Shown here: piece by piece, positions 39,001 through 48,392 of the stretch
Layout of the letters: each line of letters opens with the position of its first letter
Numbering within the stretch: the stretch's first letter is position 1
NCBI RefSeq assembly: GCF_013761005.1
Contig: NZ_JACDUS010000001.1
Location: 310,001 to 374,000 of the forward strand
Length of the DNA: 64,000 nucleotides
Reading direction: 5' to 3'
Source of the DNA: Desulfosalsimonas propionicica
Lineage (GTDB): Bacteria > Desulfobacterota > Desulfobacteria > Desulfobacterales > Desulfosalsimonadaceae
The notes under the pieces: model-generated
Told to the model about the DNA's origin: nothing
The model's input: only the letters and a program-made list of their open reading frames with translations
Database searches by the model: none
Translations under genes and position numbers: made by a program

Positions 39001-39845
39001 TACCAGATCGTATGCCGGAGGTGTTTCCTCCTGGTTCAGACAATATGCACCGACAATGGCTTCAGGCTATTTCAAGTTTTGATGGGGCAGTGTGCATCTC
39101 CAGGGCAGTTGCCGACGAGTTTGCCGCATGGCAAAAACGAGCAGGGTTTGACTGGAAAAATAGGCGACCATATAGAATAGAGTGGTTCCACCTTGGGGCA
39201 GATTTCGAACATTCAGCTCCCAGCCATGGCCAGCCTGGGAATGGGCAAAAAATACTCGCGCATCTCAAAGCGCACCCGAGTTTTCTGATGGTCGGAACCA
39301 TAGAGCCGCGCAAAGGGCAATTGCAAACCATTGAGGCGTTTACTCAGCTCTGGGAGGATGGGATAGACGTAACTCTGGTTATTGTCGGAAAGGAAGGATG
39401 GCTGGATGTGCCCGACAATATGCGCCGCAACATTCCAGAAACTGTTCAACGCCTCCGATCCCATCCCGAACTCGACAATCGTCTGTTCTGGCTTTCAGGA
39501 ATCAGCGATGAATACCTGGGAAAAATTTATGCTGCCTCCACTTGCCTTATCGCCGCCTCCTACGGCGAGGGTTTTGGCCTGCCGCTAATTGAAGCAGCCC
39601 AGCACAAACTACCCATTATAGCCCGGGATATTCCCGTGCTCCGCGAGGTGGCAGGCGATCATGTCTACTATTTTCAGGGCAAGGAACCGGATGGTTTGGC
39701 TGGTGCAGTAAAGCAATGGCTGGAGCTCTATAAAACCGGCGCCCATCCCCGCTCTGATGACATGCCCTGGCTGACCTGGGAGCAGAGTGCAGAGCAGATT
39801 AAACAAATTTTATCCAATAACCCACTGCTGTCCAAAATAATCTGA
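36066..39845 (+). CDS. Giant three-module family 4 glycosyltransferase
   Basis: 1259 aa built of three GT4/GT-B modules. Module 1 (about 1-410) begins MRIVIDLQGAQ and has the E-x7-E motif EGFGLPVLEAMSCGAPT. Module 2 (about 419-830) begins MLAYVSPLPPERTGIADYSAEL; its corresponding motif is degraded (GETSAAVLDCLNYALPL). Module 3 (about 858-1255) begins RLFLDVTGTCRNDLKTGIERVAR and has EGFGLPLIEAAQHKLPI. Multi-module GT4 proteins such as WbdA polymerise mannans in ABC-dependent O-antigens. Here the GDP-mannose/GDP-rhamnose genes nearby suggest a mannan or D-rhamnan polymerase. GC-richer at the end than in the middle. Confidence 0.88.
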   Translation: MRIVIDLQGAQTESRFRGIGRYSMSLTREMVKQRGNHEIVIALNGLLRDTIEPIRAEFEGLLPRENIRVWYAPGPVRECEPGNECRRQAAEFIREAFLASLNPDIIFVTSLFEGFVDDAVTSVGLFDQKTPVFATLYDLIPLLSPEHYLTPNPGYKKYYLNKIEHLKKATGWLCISNATEREALEIIGNDNKYTVNISTACDDKFCSLESSKKDFQVLTNRYRINKPFILYTGGSDFRKNLHSLIRAYSELSPKLRAEYHLVLAGKMPEGEIGLLKKTAKKAGLNENQVIFTGYVTDEMLLQLYNHCKLFVFPSWHEGFGLPVLEAMSCGAPTICSNNSSLPEVIGNEKALFNLSSEKEISDKIVQGLTDKSFRSELLKHSSRQKKKFSWEKSALRALEFLENYYDKEAGNEKKIVFPESRPMLAYVSPLPPERTGIADYSAELVPFLAEYYEIVVVTPQARVDDTWVSRHCKIRDVSWLRHHDSELDRVIYQFGNSPFHQHMLSLVTEIPGTVVLHDFYMSGLMSWLEMNAGVEYAWTKSLYEAHGYGSVCARYRDAEGAKRKYPANFNVLQYAQGIIVHSDYSRQLAHQWYGDNNPDNYVVIPPLRTPAPLFDKNKAKRQLGFREDDFIVCSFGFLDATKLNHRLLECWLASSLSRDKHCYLIFVGENCCDGYGSGLLRSIRDSGLKKRIRITGFASAEEFCLYLMAADMAVQLRTLSRGETSAAVLDCLNYALPLIVNRNGSMAELDCETAWMLPDEFKDADLIEALETLRRDPQRRRVLGRCACETMHQNHAPVECARRYAEAIERFHRRAQVSKLSLIRAIAKKTEVASFSEPELIRFSKSIAASLPPSRPAKRLFLDVTGTCRNDLKTGIERVARALMIALLDAPPPGYRIEPVYLTEAGGAWHYRYARRYILDLLGCPSQALNDEIVEPQNGDIVLVLDLSGDVLIQAQKAGLFAAYRDNGVAVFSTVFDLLPDRMPEVFPPGSDNMHRQWLQAISSFDGAVCISRAVADEFAAWQKRAGFDWKNRRPYRIEWFHLGADFEHSAPSHGQPGNGQKILAHLKAHPSFLMVGTIEPRKGQLQTIEAFTQLWEDGIDVTLVIVGKEGWLDVPDNMRRNIPETVQRLRSHPELDNRLFWLSGISDEYLGKIYAASTCLIAASYGEGFGLPLIEAAQHKLPIIARDIPVLREVAGDHVYYFQGKEPDGLAGAVKQWLELYKTGAHPRSDDMPWLTWEQSAEQIKQILSNNPLLSKII

Positions 39846-39921
39846 AAATTGGTTCTCTGACATCATAAATTCAATGAGTTAAATCGGAAAATTTGAATTT
39901 TCAGGGCAAAGGTTTCTGTTT

Positions 39922-41109
39922 TTAGTACAGGTGCTGTCCAGGAACCTGAAGTGGCAACGAATATTGGACAGGCTGCGGTTCAATTGGCAATACTTCGAAT
40001 GGGCTATGTATCCATTCCCATAAGTCCCTGTATGTAAAAAGGTTCCATCGCAAAAAAGCCACCAGGTTTGACAGCGACCAACCGAATCTCGACTTGAACT
40101 GAAGAAACTTGACCATGAGCATGGCGATTAATGCTGTCCAAATCTGGATGTAAAGGGCATTTTCACTTGTGCCTACAAAGGTTTTCACCTTCAGGTTCTG
40201 TTTCAGGGCCTTGAAGAAAAGCTCAATCTGCCATCGGTCCTTGTATATCGCGGATATTGTGCTTGCACCAAAATCCAGGTGGTTGGTTAAAAGAACAATC
40301 TGGCGCGAATTGACATTATCCCACACCACCGCCTTTCGCATATCATGGGGGCAGTCTTTTTTAGCCCTTGCGCCGGTGAAACGGATCAATTGGTCGGACA
40401 GGATATTGCGCTTTTGGGGGACCTTGAAGTTTTTAACCACCTCGTAATCGGCATTGTCCTTCAGGCGGGTGACAAAATAAATCCTGTCTTCGGTCCACAG
40501 GGCAAAAAGCCTGTAGTCGTTGTAGGCTCTATCCATGGTGATGATAGAACCGGGAGAAAGTGAAATCGTGCGGGCGATGGTGACATCATGCTTCTTTCCG
40601 TTGGAAATATAAGCGTAAGATGGCATATACCCGTCATGATCCAGCAGAAGATGCAGTTTTACAGCACCCTTGGTTCTGCGGAACTTTGCCCATGGAAACA
40701 GGGATAAGCACAAGGATATAGTGGTGCTGTCAAGAGAGAGCAGCTTGTTTTTAAAGCGGAACTTATGCTTGCCGGGGGTAGCCATCTTGCACGTGGCAAG
40801 CATTTCATAGAACAGGTCCTGAAACATCTCCCAAGGCCTGTGGGCATTTGCATATGACAGGGTTGATTTATTCGGAGCTTTTTTCATGCCCAGGTGCTTC
40901 ATTTTGCCCATGCAGCAGGCAACTCCGCCGCAAATTTCTCTTAAGCTTTTGGCCTGCGCGATCTGGCAAAACAACATGGCTACAAAATGCTCCCATGAAT
41001 TGAATTTTTTGGCAAAACGCTCGGATTGATGCTGGTATACAAGCTCATGAAATTTTTTCCGGTCAATCAAAGCAATCAGTTGACTGAAGAGGCTGGCGTG
41101 CTTTATCAT
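39922..41109 (-). mobile_element. IS4-family-like transposase
   Basis: 395 aa DDE transposase. LSLDSTTISL and ITMDRAYNDY supply the first two acidic residues. YKDRWQIELFFKALKQNLKVK is the C-terminal Y-R-E-K-type signature of the IS4 group. The reading frame is complete. The element lies between the giant GT and the next membrane protein without breaking either. I could not define terminal inverted repeats or a target duplication with confidence between 39846 and 41273, though AAAATTT-containing sequences recur on both sides (near 39888 and 41222). Confidence 0.88.
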
Positions 41110-41273
41110 GGGGCATCCTCCTTGGTTCTGGGTTTTTATTGTTTTTTGGTCGAAACAACATTACCCACAAGGAGGATTTTTTTTCAAGCCCCTTCATCGC
41201 CGGGCCCGACTCGTTAAACTACAAAATTTCGTTTTTGGACAAGAGTGCCAATAACCAAAGAAGGTAGACGGTT

Positions 41274-43358
41274 TTGTATCCTCTCCAAATGTTTTTTAGA
41301 AAAAAAATACATGCTAAAGTAATATGGCTACTTGTAGTCTTTTGCGCAATTGCGTTGATAAAATATTTATGGCAATTCTACGTCCCGGGACCCTTTATAT
41401 TTGCTGATGAAACAGAATACTTTCAAAATGCAAGAAAAATTGCTGAAAATGGGGAATTGTTAATATCTCAATACAACCCTTTATACCCTATTCTTATTTC
41501 TCCGCTTATTAAATATTTTGATATCATAACAGCTTATGAGTTAGTTAAGTTGTTTAACATATTAATTTATACCTCCTCTTTGTTCATTCTCTACCATTTG
41601 GCCCTGCGCTTATTTAGCACATGGAGGCAAGCCCTCTTTATATCTGGCTTGGCTGTATTGTTGCCCCTTAGTTCTAGCACTTTCCTGGTCTGGGCTAATC
41701 CTCTTTCTTATTTTCTTTTTTTCGCTACAGCATTTTGCGCAGTCAAATTTGCTGAATCTCCATATTCAACTTTTTGGGCAAGTATAGCTAGTATTGTAGC
41801 AGGTCTTTCTTTTCTATCAAAACAAGGTGGAATAGTTGATGTTGGTGCCTTTATCTCAATCGTTTTATTATTAATAATAATCCGCAAAACAAATATTAAA
41901 TGTGTAGTATATGCTTTGATTCCTGCTATTACAATGGTTGCAGGGATGTTTATCTTTCGTATGTGTTATAGTTCGTCAATTAGTGGCTATTCTCATTCGC
42001 TGTCACCAGAAATATCTTTTATAGAAATGGTATTTTATTTATCTCATGCGTTATTAATCAATATAGGAATAATATATTTAACTGGATATATTTCCCTTTT
42101 TACTATTTTCATTCTTTTATTAACACGGATTAAATCAATAGATTGGACGAATCAGATACTTATTATTTATACAGGCGTTAGCATTTTGGGCTATTTAGCG
42201 CTTGTAATAGTTCATCGCACATTTACACCCCATATTGAATTATTTCATGAAATTCCCATGGGGCGATATTTAGATAGCCCCATGGTTCTTGTGTTTATAA
42301 TAGGCTTATCAGCTTATATTGGGAATCTAAGTAAGGTTATGTTTTTAAGAAAAATTGAGTATTTTTGTTTTTCTGCTTTGGGAATAATAATTGTATTTGG
42401 CAGTGGGTTGCTTAAACACTTGAGCGCTTATGACATGATTAATTCTCCTGCATTAACTTTATATAGCTTTATATATAACAAAACAGGTATTCATTGGCCA
42501 AGAGAGCTCCAACTTGATTGGAATCTTCAGCTTCTATTAATAATTTCATTGCTATTGAGTTGCTTGTTTTTAGGAAGTTTAACTCACCGTAAGTTCCTAA
42601 AGCTAATCTTTATTTCGTTTTTATCAATATTAACAATAGCAACATTTTCCACCTCTCATTATTATATGTTCAAGATATCTAAATCTCCTTCTGATTTTAA
42701 CCATTTAATGCGCTATCTAACAAAAAAGGACTTATTGCCTGGTGTATTTAATCCAAATGAATTTGAGTCTGATAACATAAAATCAAATGACTATATTTAT
42801 AAATTTTGGACTGGATCAAATTCGCTCTATGGCTACCCTTATGGTAATAGCTTGATTTTTTTTGGACAATCTTCCAACGCCTTTGTTAAACCTGATTCTA
42901 TTACCTATTCAATTGAAAATTTAGCGTCGATACCGGGTATAACTATTGACAATAGTGAAAAACTTTATTTTCAAAATAACGATGGCTTAGTTGGTAATAC
43001 ACCAACAACTATCAAAGTAAAAGTTGCTCGTCAGGGAATATATAAATTAGGAATATGTTCATCTAAGAACAAAAAGAAAAATACTATTATTAAAGATTCT
43101 CGCGGAAATATTTATAGTATAGCAAGAGAAAAGATTATTACAGTGATAGCAACCGGAAATCCTCCTTATTTTAATATTGAAATTTTATCCGATAATCATG
43201 GTAATGAATGGGGTTTAAAAAGTATGCATATTCAACCCATGGACAGCGTTAAATTTCCATGTGCCTATATTACAATAGATGACTTAAATTTTGAATCTGA
43301 CCTAAATTTCGGCAGATATAATATTAAAAAATTGTGTTATGAAGAAAAAACCAGATAA
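41274..43358 (+). CDS. AT-rich multi-spanning membrane protein, GT-C-like
   Basis: 694 aa. About ten or more membrane segments to residue 470, then a soluble C-terminal domain of about 220 residues. After the first segment the motif FADETEYFQNARKIAENG resembles the acidic loop of GT-C (GT39/GT83-like) glycosyltransferases that use lipid-linked sugars. It could be a Wzy-like polymerase or a sugar transferase; the family is not certain. Base composition is far more AT-rich than the flanking manC and gmd genes, pointing to separate origin. It begins right after the IS element. The start at 41274 is a TTG; ATG 41289 is an alternative. Confidence 0.7.
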   Translation: MYPLQMFFRKKIHAKVIWLLVVFCAIALIKYLWQFYVPGPFIFADETEYFQNARKIAENGELLISQYNPLYPILISPLIKYFDIITAYELVKLFNILIYTSSLFILYHLALRLFSTWRQALFISGLAVLLPLSSSTFLVWANPLSYFLFFATAFCAVKFAESPYSTFWASIASIVAGLSFLSKQGGIVDVGAFISIVLLLIIIRKTNIKCVVYALIPAITMVAGMFIFRMCYSSSISGYSHSLSPEISFIEMVFYLSHALLINIGIIYLTGYISLFTIFILLLTRIKSIDWTNQILIIYTGVSILGYLALVIVHRTFTPHIELFHEIPMGRYLDSPMVLVFIIGLSAYIGNLSKVMFLRKIEYFCFSALGIIIVFGSGLLKHLSAYDMINSPALTLYSFIYNKTGIHWPRELQLDWNLQLLLIISLLLSCLFLGSLTHRKFLKLIFISFLSILTIATFSTSHYYMFKISKSPSDFNHLMRYLTKKDLLPGVFNPNEFESDNIKSNDYIYKFWTGSNSLYGYPYGNSLIFFGQSSNAFVKPDSITYSIENLASIPGITIDNSEKLYFQNNDGLVGNTPTTIKVKVARQGIYKLGICSSKNKKKNTIIKDSRGNIYSIAREKIITVIATGNPPYFNIEILSDNHGNEWGLKSMHIQPMDSVKFPCAYITIDDLNFESDLNFGRYNIKKLCYEEKTR

Positions 43359-43422
43359 GATTACTCAATGTTTGATGTGGAATTTGATTTACGAATAAAG
43401 TAAACCTTAAAGGCGTAAACCA

Positions 43423-44460
43423 ATGAGCGAGACTGCAATTATCACCGGCATCACCGGCCAGGATGGGGCCTATTTGGCCGAGCTTCTGCTCGGGAAGGGA
43501 TACACCGTATACGGCACATACCGCCGGACAAGCTCGGTGAATTTCTGGCGCATGCAGGAGCTTGGAATTGAAAACAATCCAAACCTGCATCTGGTTGAAT
43601 TCGATCTGACCGATCTGTCCACAACAATCCGGCTGGTGCAGAAAAGCAAACCAGACGAGATCTATAACCTGGCGGCCCAGAGCTTTGTGGGCGTATCCTT
43701 TGAACAGCCGATCACCACCGGCGAGATCACCGGCCTGGGAGCGGTCAATCTTTTGGAGTCCATCCGGATCATCAATCCCGGCATTCGATTTTACCAGGCC
43801 TCGACCTCGGAGATGTTTGGCCAGGTGCAGACCATTCCGCAAAACGAGCAGACCCGGTTTTATCCCCGCAGCCCTTACGGGGTGGCCAAACTCTACGCCC
43901 ACTGGATGACTGTCAACTATCGCGAAGCCTACAATATTTTCGGCACCAGCGGCATTTTGTTCAATCACGAATCACCGCTTCGGGGCATTGAGTTCGTAAC
44001 CCGGAAAATCACCGATGCGGCCGCCAAAATGCATCTCGGCATGCTGGATGTCCTGGAACTGGGAAATCTGGATGCCAAACGGGACTGGGGGTATGCCCCG
44101 GAGTATGTCGAGGGCATGTGGCGCATGCTTCAGGCTGATGAGCCGGGTACATTTGTGCTGGCCACGGGCAGAAACCAGAGTGTCCGCGATTTTGTGACCA
44201 TGGCCTTAAAGGCAGTCCATATTGACCTGGCCTGGGAAGGAGAGGGGCAAAAGGAAAAGGGCATTGACCGGGCCACGGGAAAAACGGTTGTGGCTGTAAA
44301 TCCCAGATTCTATCGTCCGGCCGAGGTGGAGCAGCTCATCGGAGATGCCGGCCTGGCCCGGGAAGTCCTCGGCTGGGAGGCACACACCAGCCTGGAAGAC
44401 ATGTGCCGGATGATGGTTGAAGCCGACATCCGGAGAAACCGCAACGGATATTGTTACTAA
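43423..44460 (+). CDS. gmd: GDP-mannose 4,6-dehydratase
   Basis: 345 aa extended short-chain dehydrogenase. The NADP-binding loop is [12 protein letters not shown] (residues 7-18). [18 protein letters not shown] is a Gmd hallmark. The catalytic pair is Y152/K156 in SPYGVAKLY, with STSEMFG before it. NHESPLRG is also typical. It converts GDP-D-mannose to GDP-4-keto-6-deoxy-D-mannose for the reductase encoded directly downstream. Confidence 0.96.
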   Translation: MSETAIITGITGQDGAYLAELLLGKGYTVYGTYRRTSSVNFWRMQELGIENNPNLHLVEFDLTDLSTTIRLVQKSKPDEIYNLAAQSFVGVSFEQPITTGEITGLGAVNLLESIRIINPGIRFYQASTSEMFGQVQTIPQNEQTRFYPRSPYGVAKLYAHWMTVNYREAYNIFGTSGILFNHESPLRGIEFVTRKITDAAAKMHLGMLDVLELGNLDAKRDWGYAPEYVEGMWRMLQADEPGTFVLATGRNQSVRDFVTMALKAVHIDLAWEGEGQKEKGIDRATGKTVVAVNPRFYRPAEVEQLIGDAGLAREVLGWEAHTSLEDMCRMMVEADIRRNRNGYCY

Positions 44461-44470
44461 GGGGCCGTTT

Positions 44471-45352
44471 ATGCCCGCTGTACTTATAACAGGAGCCTTT
44501 GGGTTTACAGGCCGATATTTAACCCGGGATATGGAAGCCCGGGGCTTTAAGGTTGTGGGTCTGGGGCAAAAGGCCGAAAGCGGAGATGCCATAGCCTGCG
44601 ATCTGACCGATCCGGATGCCGTGCACCAGGCCGTCAGAACAGTACAGCCCGATTATGTGGTTCATCTTGCGGCCTTGTCTTTTGTGGGGCACCCGGACAA
44701 GGAAGCCTTTTACCGGGTCAATGTGCTGGGAACCTTAAATCTTCTCCATGCCCTGGACGCCCTTGATGCGGCTCCCAAAAAGATAGTGATTGCCAGCAGT
44801 GCCAATGTTTATGGGGCCAATGCGCGCGAAGTCATCGATGAAGGGATCTGCCCCGCGCCGGTCAACCATTATGCCTGCAGCAAACTGGCCATGGAGCACA
44901 TGGTGCGCACCTGGTTTGACAGATTGCCCATTGTCATCACCCGGCCCTTTAACTACACCGGTGCGGGCCAGGATGAACGCTTTCTGATTCCCAAAATCGT
45001 GAGCCATTTCAGACGCGGCGCTGCGAGTATTGAGCTTGGCAATATTGACATCAGCAGGGATTTTTCCGATGTCCGCGACGTTGCCCGGGCTTATCAGGCC
45101 TTGCTGGCGTCTGATGTTCATTCTGAAACCTTTAACATCTGTTCAGGAAAAGCGGTATCGTTGAAATGGATCATTGAAGAACTGCAGACAATCGCCGGTT
45201 ATGATATCGAGGTCCGGGTCAATCCGGATTTCGTCCGTTCCAATGACATCCCGGTGCTTCAAGGCAGCAATGAAAAATTGTCCCGCCTGGTTGGCTATAC
45301 CCCCGGGATCTCATTGGGGGAGACGCTGAGGTGGATGTTTGAGTACGAGTGA
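44471..45352 (+). CDS. rmd: GDP-4-keto-6-deoxy-D-mannose reductase (Rmd-like)
   Basis: 293 aa short-chain dehydrogenase. NAD(P)-binding ITGAFGFTGRYL, catalytic Y134/K138 in HYACSKLA, and RPFNYTGAGQ as in Rmd-like reductases. Together with ManC and Gmd it would give GDP-D-rhamnose. A GDP-L-fucose synthase is less likely from length and context, but 4-keto reductases of different stereochemistry look alike. The ATG at 44471 lies 10 bases after gmd; the frame is open further up inside gmd. Confidence 0.82.
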   Translation: MPAVLITGAFGFTGRYLTRDMEARGFKVVGLGQKAESGDAIACDLTDPDAVHQAVRTVQPDYVVHLAALSFVGHPDKEAFYRVNVLGTLNLLHALDALDAAPKKIVIASSANVYGANAREVIDEGICPAPVNHYACSKLAMEHMVRTWFDRLPIVITRPFNYTGAGQDERFLIPKIVSHFRRGAASIELGNIDISRDFSDVRDVARAYQALLASDVHSETFNICSGKAVSLKWIIEELQTIAGYDIEVRVNPDFVRSNDIPVLQGSNEKLSRLVGYTPGISLGETLRWMFEYE

Positions 45353-45666
45353 AAGGTCAGGCAGCGACTAACAGGGGCATAATCTTTTTTTCTCACGCTG
45401 CCATTCGTTGCTACGTCATAGGAGTAAAGATTAATTTTGAGTTTATGGTGGGTTGCGGATCTGGATACATATATCGGGCTTGTAAACCCGGGGGCGCGTG
45501 CAGGGCTACCGGGGCCGTGAGGTTGTGATTTTGTTTCTGCTCGGAGTCCAAATGCCTGAAACCGAGCTTTTGCTGGCTGTATCACTGAACCGCTGAATCA
45601 CGGTGGTCGGAGTCGCTGTCTTTTTTGCAAGGGCCTACTTGGTGAACTGAAAAGGTATCCATACGA
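45353..45666. other. Intergenic region with nothing recognised
   Basis: About 310 bases between the rmd-like gene and a large membrane protein gene. No gene remnant, tRNA or strong promoter was found. Six-base arms GCAGCG/CGCTGC near 45363-45400 could pair, but the loop is long. Confidence 0.45.
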
Positions 45667-48309
45667 ATGCCAATGATTGAAGAAAAGTCGGTATCTATAA
45701 AAAATATAGTTTTATTTTTGATACTATTGAGTTTTGTTCTGTTTTTACACGGTGCGGTGCCTTTTTTCGCTGTGCCAACACTGGGCCAAGCTGTGTGGAC
45801 AGCTGGATTTGGCCAATCTTTTGCCAACCAATCAGGCTTTGCCATTTATGCAAGCAATTTTGGAGCACCGCAGGCCTCAGCTATAGCTTTTGGACTTGCA
45901 GGTGCGCTCCCGACAGGCCTCTTTATTTCCATAGGATTTCATCCCGCAGATGCATATGCTTTGATGTCCGCGATATGGCTGTCAATCAGCTTTTTTGCTG
46001 CTTGGCGCTTAAGTCGTGTATTTAATATGCGCCCCTTTTCGGGATTAATTGCTGCTGTTTTATGGATGAGCACGCCGATTATTTGGGCTCACGCAGGGTA
46101 TTCCATGGTTTCTCTCGGTATGGCCTTGCTTCCTTTCTATTTCCTGATGGCACTTTTTCTTTTGATGAAAAATGAAAATGAAATCAACCATACTTTATTT
46201 TTAAAAAGCATTGGCTTTATAATTGCCTGCCTGATCTCTGTATTCATGGACGGATATACTTTCATGATGTTTGCCGCAGGTACAGGACTGCTTGGATTAT
46301 ATTTCTTTATACGCTATTTCAAATTGCGTCGTTACCTACTCTCCTTTGCAATGCCGGTTTATGTCGTTGCATTTGGATTGGCATACACTCTTTACGCACT
46401 ATACATAGGCAAGGCACAGTTTGCAGCATCGCCGCTCGGTTTTTTTCGCGGTTGGGGAGTTGACCTGACTTTTCTTGCAATTCCAACGCAAGGCATTCTT
46501 TGGTTCTGGGATGCAATTGGGTTGAGCATTTCGCGTTCGAGTCGGGATTTTTTCGGGGACGGATCTGTTTGGAACACTACATTTTGCCTGCCTATTACTA
46601 TTGGTGGAGTTATCGCATGGTGGTATGCCAAAAAAAAGACTCTTGTTGCCACAGGCTTGCTTATTGTTGCCCTTTTTGGTTTATACATGTCTTTGGGCCC
46701 CTCTTTAAAAATAAACTCTATCCGGCCTGAATCAATGATTGAAACAGGACAAACGTCCCCTATGATGCCGGAAGATTTGGCCATATGCTCTACAGGTAAC
46801 GCCTTATTATATAAAAATGTGCCCGGTTTTCAAAACATGCGAGCCGCCTACAGATGGATGGCTCTTAGCATTTTCGGATTTTGGCTTCTTATTGTCCTCG
46901 CAATGGGAAGAAGCAGACTTTACCCTGGGATAATATTCTTGATTTTAGTTCTTTTAATTATCTTTAATTTGCCGCATATTGCCAATACTTGGGAAACAAA
47001 GGTTAAATACCGGGATTCTTTTCTAAATATTGATGAAGAACTGATTTCTGATATGGAGCCATTCTTCAAGAAAGGCGAATTGTTGGCGTTTTTGCCCTAC
47101 CGAAATGATTTCTTGGTCAACTATATTGCTGCCCGCTTAGACATAAAAACTTTTAACATAGGCGGGGACAAAAATTTGAAGGAAGCTATGAAGTATTGGC
47201 CAATGAGCATGCGGCATTTTCAGATGGGAAAAATCAATGAAGGCTTTACAAAAAGAGTTGTTAGTCTTTTATCCAGAGGTACAGCCAATGCTGTTGTACT
47301 TCCATATATAGACATGCTTTGGGCGGCGCATGCTTGGCCTCCCCCTTTGAAATTTAAAGATGAGTTGAGTCCAATCGTACGAGAGTTGATGAATTCCGAG
47401 AATGTAGATGTAAAAAAAAGAAAATATTACACAATAGTGAGATTTGAGTCAGGGAGAACAAAACAAAATACCAAGGAAATGCTTGAATATCCCATTGAGG
47501 TGAAAAACTTTTCTTCGGAAATTTTATCTGTCTTGGGTTCTGGCTGGCATGAACTGGAAAAATCTCATGTCTGGTCAGGCCCGGAAGCCGACTTGCGGTT
47601 GCCGGTGCCGGAAAGATGCAGATCTGATAACTGCTCAGCAATGTTAACATTGTCTGTATACGGCGCATCTGAAAAACGGCCCGTCGAGGTTTTCTTTGAG
47701 ACAAAAGAAGAAGGGACCCGACTCCTTGACCCTATTACCGTCCGGAGCAGTAGCTTACAAAAGATTCGAATACCGCTTTCAACAACTGCATCCAATCAGG
47801 TCCTTTCAATCAAGGTCCCAAAGGCGATTTCACCAAGTGAATTAGAAAACAGCGCTGATGCCCGGGTGTTGGGTGTTGCCTTGCATTCTATTGAACTTAT
47901 CAGCAAGGAGAAGGCAGGTTCTCGGCAATCGCTTCACCGGACGGATTTTTCTAAATCCACAACCTTCACTCAGGTTGGAGCCATTAAAAACAGAGCACTT
48001 GTGAGTACGGGTGAAAGCGGATTCTTGCTTTATGGGCCTTATAAGTCTCTGAAGGCAGGAAAATATCATTTAACCGTAAAGGGAAGTGCCTCAACCATTG
48101 ATTCAGCATGGGTGGATGTGGTCTCTGAAGAAGGCACCATAGAGCATGCAAGATTCCCTGTTGATAAGGAAATGGGAAAAGAAAAAGGAATACTGGTTTC
48201 AGGAAATGTCACTCTTGAGAAATCCGTGCAGGACTTGGAAGTCAGAGTTTGGGTAAGCAAACAGGATACAATCAGCATAGATAGTTATTCAATTCAGCCA
48301 ATTAATTGA
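45667..48309 (+). CDS. Large membrane protein, GT-C/YfhO-like
   Basis: 880 aa. About 12 membrane segments over residues 10-440 (KNIVLFLILLSFVLFLHGAV near the start). An extracytoplasmic C-terminal half of about 430 residues includes beta-rich segments (SAMLTLSVYGASEKRPVEVFFE, YHLTVKGSASTIDSAWVDVVSEEG). The layout resembles YfhO-like or GT-C glycosyltransferases that add sugars to lipid-linked chains in the periplasm. No catalytic residues could be assigned. More AT-rich than the core genes. A second candidate, with the 41274 gene, for a Wzy-like or side-chain-modifying role. Confidence 0.65.
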   Translation: MPMIEEKSVSIKNIVLFLILLSFVLFLHGAVPFFAVPTLGQAVWTAGFGQSFANQSGFAIYASNFGAPQASAIAFGLAGALPTGLFISIGFHPADAYALMSAIWLSISFFAAWRLSRVFNMRPFSGLIAAVLWMSTPIIWAHAGYSMVSLGMALLPFYFLMALFLLMKNENEINHTLFLKSIGFIIACLISVFMDGYTFMMFAAGTGLLGLYFFIRYFKLRRYLLSFAMPVYVVAFGLAYTLYALYIGKAQFAASPLGFFRGWGVDLTFLAIPTQGILWFWDAIGLSISRSSRDFFGDGSVWNTTFCLPITIGGVIAWWYAKKKTLVATGLLIVALFGLYMSLGPSLKINSIRPESMIETGQTSPMMPEDLAICSTGNALLYKNVPGFQNMRAAYRWMALSIFGFWLLIVLAMGRSRLYPGIIFLILVLLIIFNLPHIANTWETKVKYRDSFLNIDEELISDMEPFFKKGELLAFLPYRNDFLVNYIAARLDIKTFNIGGDKNLKEAMKYWPMSMRHFQMGKINEGFTKRVVSLLSRGTANAVVLPYIDMLWAAHAWPPPLKFKDELSPIVRELMNSENVDVKKRKYYTIVRFESGRTKQNTKEMLEYPIEVKNFSSEILSVLGSGWHELEKSHVWSGPEADLRLPVPERCRSDNCSAMLTLSVYGASEKRPVEVFFETKEEGTRLLDPITVRSSSLQKIRIPLSTTASNQVLSIKVPKAISPSELENSADARVLGVALHSIELISKEKAGSRQSLHRTDFSKSTTFTQVGAIKNRALVSTGESGFLLYGPYKSLKAGKYHLTVKGSASTIDSAWVDVVSEEGTIEHARFPVDKEMGKEKGILVSGNVTLEKSVQDLEVRVWVSKQDTISIDSYSIQPIN

Positions 48310-48392
48310 AATTTAGAAGTGTGATCTGTTTGGCGATCCTATCTTTCATGCTATTTATAAACCGATAACAGAGAAATAAACTGGATCAATCC

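Noticed and set aside
39846-41273. Defined terminal inverted repeats of the IS4-type element
   Set aside because: Only short AT-rich similarities on both sides could be found by eye, not a convincing inverted pair with a target duplication.
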